Shown piece by piece: positions 24,069-33,234 of a DNA stretch of 64,000 bases (position 1 is its first letter; every line of letters begins with the position of its first letter). A program made the position numbers and the translations under genes. The DNA is from Catellatospora paridis (lineage in GTDB: Bacteria; Actinomycetota; Actinomycetes; Mycobacteriales; Micromonosporaceae). A model generated the notes under the pieces. The model ran no database searches. It had not been told where the DNA came from and saw only the letters and a program-made list of their open reading frames with translations. The DNA lies in NCBI RefSeq assembly GCF_009720365.1, contig NZ_ML769317.1:216474-280473 (forward strand), given 5' to 3'.

Positions 24069-24950
24069 GTGGGCGACGCACTGGCGCAGGGCACACACAC
24101 CACGACGGTGTACGGGATCCATCAGCGCTTCCACGTCGCCGGCCGCGGCCCGGTCTGCGTCGTGCATCCGGGTGGCCCCGGCGTGCACTGGGACTATCTG
24201 CGGATGCCGGAGCTCGAGCAGCATCTGCGACTGGTCTATATCGAGCCGATCGGCACCGGTCGCTCCGGCCGGCTCGCCGATCCGCGCGACTACCGCTTCA
24301 GCACGTATGTGAGCGTCCTCGACGCAGTCGTGTCCACGCTCGGCCGCGATCAGGTCTTCCTGCTCGGCCACGGCCACGGCGGCCTGATCGCGCAACGCTA
24401 CGGGCTCGATCACCCCGACCGTGTAGCCGGGCTGGTCCTGTACGCGACGTCCCCGGTGACCGACGAGCAGTTCCAGCAGTCGCTCCTGGCCGGGCTGGCC
24501 GCCTTCCCGACCCGCCACCCACGCCGCCGCGAGCAGGCCGCCGCGGCCGTACGGGCGTTCGAACAGGCGCTGACCGCCACCGACGACCAGAGCTTCACCC
24601 GCGGCGTCCGGGGCGCGTGGCCCGCCGCCGTCGCCGACTACTGGGCACACGAGCAGCGGTTCGCCCGGGTCCGGACCCGCACCCGGGGCTGGGTCGCGCC
24701 ATGGCGGGCCCGGCGGTCCGCACGGTTCGACGTTCGCAGCGAGCTGGGCCGCATCCAAGCGCCGACGCTGGTGCTGGCCGGCGCGCACGACCCGTTCTTC
24801 GGCCCGCGCTGGGCGACGATGCTGCACGAGGGAGTGCGCGACTCTGGCCTGCTCGTCTTCACCGACAGCGGCAACCTGCCCCACCTCGAGCAGCCGGCGG
24901 CGTTCACGGGCGCCGTGGCCGACTTCGTCCACCTGGTCGGCGCGCAATGA
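24069..24950 (+). CDS. Alpha/beta-hydrolase-fold protein lacking the nucleophile serine
   Basis: 293 residues in the proline-iminopeptidase-like branch (HPGGPGVHWDYLR, YIEPIGTGRSG). The nucleophile elbow reads GHGHGG at 99-105 where catalytic relatives have G-x-S-x-G. The codon at 24372-24374 is GGC, giving G102. The acid (AGAHDPFFGP) and the histidine (GNLPHLEQP) are kept. It may be a non-hydrolytic binding protein, as in several fold members recruited as receptors. The GTG at 24069 is chosen because the SARP-type -10 box at 24038 puts the transcript start near 24050, after the longer GTG start at 24042. AGGAG lies only 3 nt before it and GAGGAA 11 nt before, so the exact start is uncertain. 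Confidence 0.8.
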   Translation: MGDALAQGTHTTTVYGIHQRFHVAGRGPVCVVHPGGPGVHWDYLRMPELEQHLRLVYIEPIGTGRSGRLADPRDYRFSTYVSVLDAVVSTLGRDQVFLLGHGHGGLIAQRYGLDHPDRVAGLVLYATSPVTDEQFQQSLLAGLAAFPTRHPRRREQAAAAVRAFEQALTATDDQSFTRGVRGAWPAAVADYWAHEQRFARVRTRTRGWVAPWRARRSARFDVRSELGRIQAPTLVLAGAHDPFFGPRWATMLHEGVRDSGLLVFTDSGNLPHLEQPAAFTGAVADFVHLVGAQ

Positions 24951-24969
24951 CCGCGGCGGGGCGCCGCGG
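24951..24969 (+). terminator. Intrinsic terminator after the serine-less hydrolase gene
   Basis: A perfect 8-bp G/C stem (24951-24958 with 24962-24969), a 3-nt loop, then CACTTCTTTCT. It begins directly after the stop codon. Confidence 0.8.
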
Positions 24970-25075
24970 CACTTCTTTCTGCGTTAGTTCTGCCTGGCAG
25001 CGGCCTGTTCTCGCTGGTTGCATGGATGCCTGAGCTGGTCCGTCCCGGGGCCGGGGCGAGCAGCGAGGGCAGGTC

Positions 25076-26893
25076 ATGGGCGAGTCGAGCGCGGCAGTGA
25101 GGTTCGCCATCCTGGGCCCGGTCGCGGCCCGGCGCGGTGGCGTCGAGCTGGAACTCGGCGGCCGCCAGCAGCGGCTGGTGCTCGCTCTGCTGCTGGCCAA
25201 CGCGGGCTCGGTGGTCGGCCTGACCGATCTGGTCGACACCATCTGGAACCAGGACCCGCCCGCCAGCGCGGTCAACGTCGTGCACCGCTACATCGGCACC
25301 CTGCGCCGGCTCATCGAACCGGACCTGCCGGTGCGCGCCGTCGGCGGCTACCTCATCCGGCACGCGGCCGGATACCGGCTGCGCGTCGACGAGGACTCCC
25401 TCGACCTGCTGAGCTTCCGCCGGCTGGTCGCCCAGGCCCGTGCGGCGGACGAACCGGGCCCGGCGGTGCAGCTGTACGCCCAGGCGCTGGCTTTGTGGCG
25501 TGGCGTCTGCGGGTCGGGGCTGGACCCGGAGTCGCGCGCGCATCCGGCCTTCGCCTCGATCGAGTCCGAGTGCTCCCAGGCCGTCCGGGACGCCGCGGAC
25601 ACGGCGCTGCGCGGCGGCCGGCTGCGCCTGGTGATCCCGGCACTGCGCCGGGCGGCCGGGCAGAACCCGTTCGACGAGGCGCTGCAGGCCCGTCTCGTGC
25701 TCGCGCTGGCCGCCGACGGCAGGCAGGCCGAGGCCCTGGACACGTTCCAGCAGGTCCGCCGGCGGCTCGCCGACGAGCTCGGCATCGACCCCAGCCCGGA
25801 ACTGCTCGACGCCTACGACCGCCTGCTGCACCAGCGCACGGCCGGCCGCGACGCGCCACCACCGCCCGATCCGCTCGCCGGGCCCCGCGTCCCGTCGCCC
25901 ATCGGCGGCGAGGAGGCGGCAGGTCAGACGATTCCGCGCCCGGTTCCGGCTCAGCTGCCGCCCGACCACCCCTTCTTCGGCGGTCGGGTGGACCTGCTGG
26001 CCCGTGCACGCGTGCTGCTCGACGAGGACCGGCGGCAGGGCAGGGCGACGGTGGCGCTGGCCCTGTACGGCGTGGCGGGCATCGGCAAGAGCACCCTGGC
26101 GATCCATCTGGGACACCGCCTGGCCGCCGCGTACCCGGACGGGCAGCTCTACGCCGACCTGCGTGGCTTCGCCGCCCACGAACGCGCGATGAGCCCGGCC
26201 GAGGCACTGCGCGGATTCCTGGACTCGCTCGGCGTGCCGCAGCAGAGCAGGCCGGGCGAACTGCACGCGCTGGCCGGGCTCTACCGCAGCATCCTCGCCG
26301 GACGGCGGGTGCTGCTCGTCATCGACAACTGCCGGGACTTCGAGCACGTCCGGCATCTGCTACCCGCCGCCCCCGGCTGTCTGGCCATCGTGACCAGCCG
26401 TAACCAGCTCACCGGCCTGGTCTCCACCGGACGCGCCCACCCCCTGCCCATGGGCCCGCCGCCACCCGACGAGGCGCGGGAGTACCTGCTCCGGCGGCTG
26501 GGCGCCGCACGGCTCGCCGCCGAACCGGGCGCGGTCGAACAGATCATCGCCGGTAGCGGGCGGCTGCCGCGGGCGCTGGCCGTGGTGGCCGCCCATGCCG
26601 CGGCACTGCCCGAGGCGCCGCTGGCGGAATTCGCCGCGCAACTGCAGGCATCGCCGTCCGGGGCCGCGGCCGTGCGGCGGTGGCCGTGCGCGGCCGCGGC
26701 CCCGGGCCGTGCGACCGCAACATGCCATCGGTCCGCTGGAACCGGCCGGGCCGGGCGGCGTCTGCACCGCGTGGCGGGCTGCCCGGAGCGGTGGGCGGCG
26801 ACGAAGCGAGCCGAGCCGCCACGCCGGCGGGGACGAACTCCTGATCGTCCGGTGTGGTCGACGGGCGTCCGACCCACCCGCCGGCGACTGTGA
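25076..26893 (+). CDS. SARP-family regulator with truncated NB-ARC (AfsR-like)
   Basis: 605 residues. The OmpR-type winged helix (about 8-105: LELGGRQQRLVLALLLANAG, SAVNVVHRYIGTLRRLIE) and the bacterial transcriptional activation domain (about 110-255) form a complete SARP. NB-ARC follows with Walker A YGVAGIGKSTLAIHL, Walker B RRVLLVIDNCRD, LAIVTSRNQL and GSGRLPRALAVV. After about residue 525 the homology stops: the last 80 residues are Arg/Pro/Ala-rich with no FSWSY, winged-helix or TPR segment, so the 3' part of the gene looks deleted. The SARP half is intact and should bind DNA. Upstream, TTCTGCG (24977) and TTCTGCC (24988) are 11 bp apart, a possible separate SARP site. It lies right beside three SARP-type promoters. 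Confidence 0.87.
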   Translation: MGESSAAVRFAILGPVAARRGGVELELGGRQQRLVLALLLANAGSVVGLTDLVDTIWNQDPPASAVNVVHRYIGTLRRLIEPDLPVRAVGGYLIRHAAGYRLRVDEDSLDLLSFRRLVAQARAADEPGPAVQLYAQALALWRGVCGSGLDPESRAHPAFASIESECSQAVRDAADTALRGGRLRLVIPALRRAAGQNPFDEALQARLVLALAADGRQAEALDTFQQVRRRLADELGIDPSPELLDAYDRLLHQRTAGRDAPPPPDPLAGPRVPSPIGGEEAAGQTIPRPVPAQLPPDHPFFGGRVDLLARARVLLDEDRRQGRATVALALYGVAGIGKSTLAIHLGHRLAAAYPDGQLYADLRGFAAHERAMSPAEALRGFLDSLGVPQQSRPGELHALAGLYRSILAGRRVLLVIDNCRDFEHVRHLLPAAPGCLAIVTSRNQLTGLVSTGRAHPLPMGPPPPDEAREYLLRRLGAARLAAEPGAVEQIIAGSGRLPRALAVVAAHAAALPEAPLAEFAAQLQASPSGAAAVRRWPCAAAAPGRATATCHRSAGTGRAGRRLHRVAGCPERWAATKRAEPPRRRGRTPDRPVWSTGVRPTRRRL

Positions 26894-26906
26894 TCCAGGT
26901 CACGTT

Positions 26907-26931
26907 CGTGAACTTTCGCCCACCGTTCACG
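26907..26931. promoter_or_regulatory. Inverted repeat upstream of the second subtilase gene
   Basis: CGTGAAC at 26907-26913 faces GTTCACG at 26925-26931 (7-bp arms, 11-bp spacing), an operator-like dyad 40-60 bp before the start codon. No cognate regulator is obvious. Confidence 0.45.
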
Positions 26932-26932
26932 T

Positions 26933-26965
26933 CTAGATCACCCGACCCCCCTCGCGTTGATCTAG
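26933..26965 (+). promoter_or_regulatory. Leader hairpin that would cover the ribosome-binding site
   Basis: CTAGATCA (26933-26940) pairs with TGATCTAG (26958-26965) across 17 nt. The 3' arm overlaps the AGGAGA site at 26964-26969. If transcription starts upstream, this stem could restrict translation of the protease. Confidence 0.4.
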
Positions 26966-26969
26966 GAGA

Positions 26970-29900
26970 ATGATGCGGTCAGCTCGCAAGATATCGGCGC
27001 TGGCACTGCTGGTGCTGGGCGTCTCGGCGGTGGCCCCGGGCGGCACGCCGGCCGCGGCGCAGCCCCAGGCGCCGAAACCCGCGACCACACCCCCGGTCGC
27101 CGCCAAAGCACGGACGGTCACTCTGCTCACCGGCGACACCGTCCACATCAGCACCATCGACGGCCAGACGGCCGTCAACGTCGTGCCGGGCAAGGGACGC
27201 GAACGGATCCCGTTCCTCACCCACAGCGCCGGCGAGCAGGTGCGGGTCATCCCCGCCGACGCCGTCGCCCTGCTCAACCGGGGCAAGCTCGACGAGCGGC
27301 TGTTCGACGTCTCGACGCTGATCGGCTTCGGCTACGACGACACCCGACCGACCCTGCCGCTCATCGTCCAGCACACCGACACCACCCCCGCCGGCCTCGC
27401 CGGCGCCCGGACCACCCGGGAACTGACCGGAGCGAGCGCCGTCGCGCAGAACCGCGCGGACGCGGTGTCCTTCTGGAACAGCATCACCTCCACCGCCGGC
27501 GGCAGCGAGCGGCGGCTGCGCGCCGGGTTCGACAAGATCTGGCTCGACGGGCTGCGCCGCCCGACCCTCGACGTCAGCGTCCCGCTGACCGGCGCGCCGC
27601 AGGCGTGGCAGGCCGGCTGGACCGGTGCCGGCGTGAAGATCGGCGTGATCGACACCGGCGTCGACCAGACCCACCCCGACCTGGCCGGTCACGTCGCCGC
27701 CGCGGAGAACTTCACCGCCGAGCCCGACAACCTCGACCGGGTCGGCCACGGCACCCACGTCGCCTCCACCATCGCCGGCAGCGGGGCCGCGTCGCAGGGC
27801 CGCTTCCAGGGCATGGCGCCCGGCGCGAGCCTGTACAGCGCCAAGGTCTGCACCGTGGACGGCTGCCCGGAGTCGGCGATCCTGGCCGGCATGAACTGGG
27901 CGGCCCAGCAGGGCGTCAAGGTCGCCAACATGAGCCTCGGCGGCCCGGACAGCCCGGCCACCGACCCGATCGAGGCGGCCGTGGCCGACCTCACCCACCG
28001 CTACGGCATGCTGTTCGTCGTCGCCGCGGGCAACTCCGGCCTGGGCGGCGAGTCCACCGTGAACTCGCCCGGCAGCGTCACCGAGGCGCTGACCGTCGGC
28101 GCCGTCACCAAGACCGGTGAGCTGGCCGAGTTCTCCAGCCGCGGCCCGCGCGCGGGCGACGCCGGCATCAAGCCGGACCTCACCGCGCCCGGCGTCGGTA
28201 TCCTCGCCGCGCTCAGCAGCGTCTCCGACATGTGGCCCGACGCCGACAACCCGCAGTACACCAGCCTCAACGGCACCTCGATGGCGACCCCGCACGTGGC
28301 CGGCGCGGCTGCGATGCTGTTCCAGCAGCACCCCGACTGGTCCCCTGAGCGGATCAAGTCCACGCTGATGGCCGCCGCGCAGCCCAACGCCGCCATCGGC
28401 GTCTACGAGCAGGGCGCGGGCTTCCTCGACGTCGCCCGGGCGATCCGGCAGACCGTCACCGCGAGCCCGGTCAGTGTCGCCTTCGAGCGGAGCACCGCAG
28501 CGCAGACGCGCACCATCACATACGCCAACAGCGGCCCTGCCGCGCTCACCCTGGCCGTGTCCCTCGCCGCGAAGGATGCCGAAGGCAACCCCGCACCGGC
28601 GGGCCTGTTCGGCCTCAGCGCCTCCTCGGTGACCGTCCCGGCCGGCGGCACCGCCACCGTGACCGTCACCGTGCAGGCCGGCGCGGACCTGCCCGACCGC
28701 TACGTCGGCGGTGAGGTCACCGCCACCGGCGGCGGCGCGCAGGTGCAGACCCCGGTCGCGCTCGATGTCGTCCGCCGTACGCTGGCCCTCAAGCTCGTCG
28801 GCCCCGACGGCGGCAAGCCGACGGCCGAGCAGGGCTGGGTGACCGTCCTGATGGACCTGGACCGGCAGACCCTGCTGGTGCTCGACGACCCGACGGCCAC
28901 CAGCCACCGGGTCCGCGCGGGCCGCTACCTGGTCCAGACGTACATGCTCAGCGGCGACCCGTTCATGCCGGACGTCACCTCGCTGGTGCGCCCGACCCTC
29001 GACCTGACCAAGGATCAGGCGCTCACCATGGACACCCGCACGGCGAAGCCGATCGTGGTGTCGGTGCCGAACCCGAACGCGACCCTGGTCTTCCCGGACT
29101 CCGGCTGGACGATCCGGACCGAGCAGCCGCAGATCTGGGGCAGCAACGACCCGTTCGGCACGCTGATGAACGTGCCTTTCGAACACGTGCGGACCGCGCA
29201 GGCCGGGGCCGGCAAGACGCCGGGCTTCGTCTCCTACGTCCACGGCATCTGGGGCCAGGTCGACGCCGACGGCAGCCTGCACAACAGCCCCTACGTCTAC
29301 CGGGCCTACTTCTACGAGCCGCAGCAGATGATGACGGGGCTGACCCGCAAGCTGCGCGCGGGCGACTTCGCCACGGTCCGTTCCCAGATCGGCGCGGACG
29401 TCGCCGGCGTGCCGGTGGCCCGGACCGCGGTCGCGCACGCGCCCGGCAACTCGCCGGTCTACCGCGACGAGCGCAACATCCAGCCGAGCTTCACCTACGA
29501 CGTGCCGCGCACCATCACCGAGTACTACAACCAGGACAAGCAGACGGTCTGGCAGTCGGTCTCGGCGCAGACGCGGTACACCTACTACCAGTCGGACTGG
29601 ACCAGCTTCAAGCCCGGTCGCACCTACGACGTGAAGTGGGCCAACGCGGTCGCCGGGCCGGTGTTCCCGCAGCCGAACTTCGGCCAGCAGTACGCCACCC
29701 GCTACTGGGGCGACCAGATCGGCGGGCCGGGGCCGCTGCACGGCGACGGCACCGGGCACATGGGCTTCCGGCACGTCCGCGGCGGCAGCGCGCAGGTGAC
29801 CCTCTACCGCAACGGCGTCGAGATCGGCGCCGCCACCGAGGTGCCCTACGCGTGGCAGGTGCCCGCCGCGACCGGTGACTACCGGCTCGCCGCGACGTTC

Positions 29901-30308
29901 CGCAGCGACCCGGAGTTCACCCTGTCGACCGTGGTCGAGGCGGAGTGGACCTTCAAGTCCGGGCACGTGGCCGACGGCGACCTGGTGAAACTGCCGCTGA
30001 CGGCGATCCGGTACACCCCGGCCCTCGACATCGACAACCGGGCGCCGGCCGGGCGACTGTTCACGATCCCGGTCTCCCTCGACCGCCAGGTCGGGGCGGC
30101 ACCGGGCCGGACCAGGTCGCTGACCGTCGAGGCTTCCTACGACGACGGCAAGACCTGGCACAAGCTGCCCGTGCTGCGGTTCGGCGAGCAGGCGACCGCC
30201 CTGGTGTACCACCCGGCCGGGGCCGGCTTCGTCTCGCTGCGCGCCGCCGCGACCGACACCGCCGGAAACACGGTCAAGCAGACCGTCCTCCGCGCCTACC
30301 GGTACTGA
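26970..30308 (+). CDS. Secreted subtilisin-family protease
   Basis: 1112 residues. The Sec signal is about 1-30 (ending TPAAAQ), and a propeptide-like region runs to about 200. The S8 triad is D228 (KIGVIDTGVDQTHP), H260 (VGHGTHVASTIAG) and S437 (NGTSMATPHVAGAAA), with the oxyanion asparagine in VAAGNSG. Long beta-rich domains of unknown function fill 500-1112. A cysteine pair (KVCTVDGCPES) lies in the catalytic domain. Two ATGs, at 26970 and 26973, are equally possible; AGGAGA sits only 0-3 nt away, so the second is slightly better. This Streptomyces-type extracellular protease has the normal short Asp-His spacing, unlike the first subtilase. It ends 6 bp before a 16-bp terminator. Confidence 0.93.
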   Translation: MMRSARKISALALLVLGVSAVAPGGTPAAAQPQAPKPATTPPVAAKARTVTLLTGDTVHISTIDGQTAVNVVPGKGRERIPFLTHSAGEQVRVIPADAVALLNRGKLDERLFDVSTLIGFGYDDTRPTLPLIVQHTDTTPAGLAGARTTRELTGASAVAQNRADAVSFWNSITSTAGGSERRLRAGFDKIWLDGLRRPTLDVSVPLTGAPQAWQAGWTGAGVKIGVIDTGVDQTHPDLAGHVAAAENFTAEPDNLDRVGHGTHVASTIAGSGAASQGRFQGMAPGASLYSAKVCTVDGCPESAILAGMNWAAQQGVKVANMSLGGPDSPATDPIEAAVADLTHRYGMLFVVAAGNSGLGGESTVNSPGSVTEALTVGAVTKTGELAEFSSRGPRAGDAGIKPDLTAPGVGILAALSSVSDMWPDADNPQYTSLNGTSMATPHVAGAAAMLFQQHPDWSPERIKSTLMAAAQPNAAIGVYEQGAGFLDVARAIRQTVTASPVSVAFERSTAAQTRTITYANSGPAALTLAVSLAAKDAEGNPAPAGLFGLSASSVTVPAGGTATVTVTVQAGADLPDRYVGGEVTATGGGAQVQTPVALDVVRRTLALKLVGPDGGKPTAEQGWVTVLMDLDRQTLLVLDDPTATSHRVRAGRYLVQTYMLSGDPFMPDVTSLVRPTLDLTKDQALTMDTRTAKPIVVSVPNPNATLVFPDSGWTIRTEQPQIWGSNDPFGTLMNVPFEHVRTAQAGAGKTPGFVSYVHGIWGQVDADGSLHNSPYVYRAYFYEPQQMMTGLTRKLRAGDFATVRSQIGADVAGVPVARTAVAHAPGNSPVYRDERNIQPSFTYDVPRTITEYYNQDKQTVWQSVSAQTRYTYYQSDWTSFKPGRTYDVKWANAVAGPVFPQPNFGQQYATRYWGDQIGGPGPLHGDGTGHMGFRHVRGGSAQVTLYRNGVEIGAATEVPYAWQVPAATGDYRLAATFRSDPEFTLSTVVEAEWTFKSGHVADGDLVKLPLTAIRYTPALDIDNRAPAGRLFTIPVSLDRQVGAAPGRTRSLTVEASYDDGKTWHKLPVLRFGEQATALVYHPAGAGFVSLRAAATDTAGNTVKQTVLRAYRY

Positions 30309-30313
30309 GCACC

Positions 30314-30350
30314 TGACCCGGACGCGGCGCTTGTCGCCGCGTCCGGGTCA
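30314..30350. terminator. Bidirectional terminator, 16-bp perfect stem
   Basis: Arms 30314-30329 and 30335-30350 pair perfectly around a 5-nt loop, between the convergent subtilase and SARP genes. The TGA stop codon of the minus-strand SARP gene (30348-30350) is inside the right arm. Confidence 0.9.
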
Positions 30351-33116
30351 CCGCAGCCGCGCCAGCCGATCGCGGATCTGCCGCGCCATCGGCGAGTCCG
30401 TCCCGTGCAGCTCGGCCAGCGCCTCCCGCCACGCCTGCCCGGCCAGCGCCGCGTCACCGCCGTCGGCATGGCAGTCGCCGACGGCGACCAGCACCTGCGC
30501 GGTGTGGTGGGCCGCCCCCGCGCCGCGGAACGTGTCGATCGCCTGCTGCCAGACCGCCAGCGCACGCGGCAGGTCGCCGATCATCGAGTACGTGTGCGCC
30601 AGCCAGGCCTGGGTCGTGCCCACCCCGTGCAGGTCACCGATGGCCTCGAACTGCCGCCGCGCCTGCACGAACATGCCCAGCGCCTCGGCCTGCCCACCGA
30701 GCCTGCCCTGCGCCCGCGCGATCGCCAGCAGCGCCGTCGTCGCACCCCGCACATTGCCCTCGGCGTGAAACAGCGCCCGCGCGGCCTCGGCATGGCGCAA
30801 TGCCTCGCCGTAGCACCGCTGGTCCAGCCGGATCTCGGCGATGTTGTTCTCCACATGGCCCTGCTCGCTGCGCAGGCCGAGCCGCTCGAAGATCGCCCCC
30901 GCCTGCTGCAGGTGCGACAACCCACCGTCGAGATCGGCCAGGAAGTAGCAGGCACCGGCGAGGCTGCGGTGCAGCAGCGCCCGGGCCGCCGGATCGTCCC
31001 CGGCCGCGGCCAGGCCCGTGCCCACCACAGCCGCCCACTGCCGGAACTGCGCCGTGTCCTGGAAGAAGTTCTGCATGGCCAGCGCGATCCGCCACGCCGC
31101 ACGAGGCCGCCCGCGTTCCTGCGCCCGCGCGACGATGTCGATCAGCACCCGCTGCTCGGCCGCGAACCACGCCATCGCGTCGTCCCGGCCGGAAAAACGC
31201 CGCCCGGTCACCCCCTGCCCGGACGGCTCCGGCTCCGGCAGGGGCACCTGCGGCTGCAACAGCAGATGCGCCGCGTACGCACTCAGCTCGTAATAGTCGT
31301 AGACCCGCGCGACGGCGGCGTCCCGCTCGGCCGCATCGTCGTGCTCCTCCCCGAGCTCCACCGCATAAGCCCGCAGCAGGTCATGCATCCGCCACCGGCC
31401 GCCGCCCGGCCGCACCAGCATCTGCGCGGCGAGCTCGCCGAGCAGGCCACGGGCGAAGCGCGCAGGCAGGCCGCCCAGCGCGGCCGCCGCCTGCGTGCTC
31501 AACTCCCCGGCAGGGTGCAGGGGCAGCAGCCGGAACAGCCGAGCCGCCTCAGGCGTCAGCGCCCGGTACGACCAGGAGAAGATCGACTCCAGATCGGCGT
31601 GCGCGTCCCCGAACCCGGCCAGCCGGCCGTCGGCCCCGGCCAGCTCACCCACGACCGCCGGCAGGCTCAACCCGGGCCGACCCACGCTACGGGTCGCGAC
31701 CAGCGCCAGCGCCAGCGGCAGCCGGCCGCACCGCGCGATGATCTCACCGACGGCCGCCGGGTCGGCGGCCACCGCGTCACCGAGCCGACGGGCGAGCAGC
31801 TCGCGGGCCTCGGCATCGGTCAGCAGATCCAGATGCAACGCGTGCGCACCCGCCGAACCCGCCACACCGGTGATCCGGCGGCGGCTGGTGGCGATGACGA
31901 GGCTGCCGCCCGTGCCCGGCAGCAGGTGCCGGATCTGGTCCCAGTCACGGCAGTTGTCGAGCAGGATCAGCATCCGCCGCTCGGCCAGGATGCTGCGGTA
32001 CAGCCCGGCCTGGGCGTGCAGCTCGGCCGGGATGGAGCCCGGGGCGACCCCGAGCGACCACAGGAAACCGCGCAACGCCTCCGCCGGGGTCATCACCGAG
32101 TCGCCGGAGTCGAACCCGCGCAGGTCGGCGTGCAGCTGCCCGTCGGGGTAGCGGGCGGCCAGCCGGTGCGACAGGTGCACCGCGAACGTGGTCTTGCCGA
32201 CGCCCGGCATCCCGTCGATGACCAGCGCGGTCGTCCGCTGGTCGTCGGCCAGCAGCGCCTGGGCGGCGGCCATGACCTCCCGGCGGCCGGCGAAATACGG
32301 ATGGTCGGCCGGCAGCTGCGCCGGCGGCTCGACCCCGGTCGGCACCGAGGCGTCCTGGTCGAGCACGCTGTCGCGCGCCGCGCGCAACACCCCGCCCGGC
32401 GCGATGCCGAGCTCCTCGGTGAGCCGGTGCTCGACGTCGGCATAAGCCGCCAGGGCCTCGGCCCGCCGGCCGTCCGCGGCCAGCGCCAGCAGCAGCCTCG
32501 CCTGCAATTCCTCGTCCAGCGGCTCGTACTCGGCGGCCAACCTGATCGCGGGCAGCACCACGTGGGCGCACCCGGCCCGCAGCGCAGCGTCGGCCGCCGC
32601 CCGCACGGCCGCGAACCGCTCCCCGTCGACGGCGACGAACTCCGGATGGGTACGGCCTTCGGCGTGCAGGCCCGCAGCGCACCGGTCGCGCCACAACGCC
32701 AGCGCCTGCCGGTACATCTGCACGGCCGGCTCGCCCGTGGCGGCAGCGGCCTGGGCGACCAGGCGCCGGAAGTGCAGCAGGTCGAGCGACTCCTCATCGA
32801 TCAGCAGCCGATATTCGGCGCCGTCACGGACCAGCACCGAGCCCGCCGCGCGCGTCGGCAGGCCCGGTTCGAAGCGCCGCCGCAGCGTGCCGATGTGCCG
32901 GTGCACCACGTTGACCGCACTCGGCGGAGGATCGGACTCCCAGAGCAGGTCGACGAACTCGGCGACGCTGACCGCGCCACCGGCCCGGGCCAGCAGCAAT
33001 GCGAGGATCAGCCGCTGCTGGCGGGTGCCGAGGTCCAGTTCGGACCGGCCGCGCCAGGCCCGCACCGGGCCGAGGACGGCGAACGAAAGCGGGCTGGTCA
33101 TCCTGGCGCGGTCCAC
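30348..33116 (-). CDS. Full-length AfsR-like SARP-NB-ARC-TPR regulator
   Basis: 922 residues. The OmpR-type winged helix is at about 10-105 (LDLGTRQQRLILALLLARAG, SAVNVVHRHIGTLRRRFE) and the activation domain at 110-255. NB-ARC has Walker A DGMPGVGKTTFAVHL, Walker B RRMLILLDNCRD, SLVIATSRRR and CGRLPLALALVATR. The winged-helix region has FSWSYRALTPEAARLFRLLPL and WRMHDLLRAYAVELGEEHDD. TPR-like helices fill 690-920 (NNIAEIRLDQRCYGEALRHAEAARALF). This is the only one of three local SARPs with all AfsR parts. It may start at GTG 33116 or at ATG 33101 (MTSPLSF); neither has a good ribosome site. The ECF sigma gene lies 118 bp upstream on the same strand. It is a candidate activator of the four SARP-type promoters. 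Confidence 0.9.
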   Translation of the reverse strand: MDRARMTSPLSFAVLGPVRAWRGRSELDLGTRQQRLILALLLARAGGAVSVAEFVDLLWESDPPPSAVNVVHRHIGTLRRRFEPGLPTRAAGSVLVRDGAEYRLLIDEESLDLLHFRRLVAQAAAATGEPAVQMYRQALALWRDRCAAGLHAEGRTHPEFVAVDGERFAAVRAAADAALRAGCAHVVLPAIRLAAEYEPLDEELQARLLLALAADGRRAEALAAYADVEHRLTEELGIAPGGVLRAARDSVLDQDASVPTGVEPPAQLPADHPYFAGRREVMAAAQALLADDQRTTALVIDGMPGVGKTTFAVHLSHRLAARYPDGQLHADLRGFDSGDSVMTPAEALRGFLWSLGVAPGSIPAELHAQAGLYRSILAERRMLILLDNCRDWDQIRHLLPGTGGSLVIATSRRRITGVAGSAGAHALHLDLLTDAEARELLARRLGDAVAADPAAVGEIIARCGRLPLALALVATRSVGRPGLSLPAVVGELAGADGRLAGFGDAHADLESIFSWSYRALTPEAARLFRLLPLHPAGELSTQAAAALGGLPARFARGLLGELAAQMLVRPGGGRWRMHDLLRAYAVELGEEHDDAAERDAAVARVYDYYELSAYAAHLLLQPQVPLPEPEPSGQGVTGRRFSGRDDAMAWFAAEQRVLIDIVARAQERGRPRAAWRIALAMQNFFQDTAQFRQWAAVVGTGLAAAGDDPAARALLHRSLAGACYFLADLDGGLSHLQQAGAIFERLGLRSEQGHVENNIAEIRLDQRCYGEALRHAEAARALFHAEGNVRGATTALLAIARAQGRLGGQAEALGMFVQARRQFEAIGDLHGVGTTQAWLAHTYSMIGDLPRALAVWQQAIDTFRGAGAAHHTAQVLVAVGDCHADGGDAALAGQAWREALAELHGTDSPMARQIRDRLARLR

Positions 33117-33147
33117 GGGTGGCTGTTGGTCACGATCGCCGTAGCGT

Positions 33148-33167
33148 GGCAGGACTCATATCCTGCC
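33148..33167. promoter_or_regulatory. Inverted repeat between ECF sigma and SARP genes
   Basis: GGCAGGA (33148-33154) and TCCTGCC (33161-33167) around 6 nt, 32 bp upstream of the SARP gene. It could be an operator for the SARP gene or a weak terminator of the sigma gene. The stem is short for a terminator. Confidence 0.4.
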
Positions 33168-33234
33168 AGAAGCGGGCCCAACGGCGCTGTGAACTTGGCC
33201 GCAACGTCGGAACCGCAGCCCGGCGCGGTGCGTC

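Noticed and set aside
26979..30212. 1077-codon minus-strand open frame
   Set aside because: Antisense to the second subtilase; no conserved motif.
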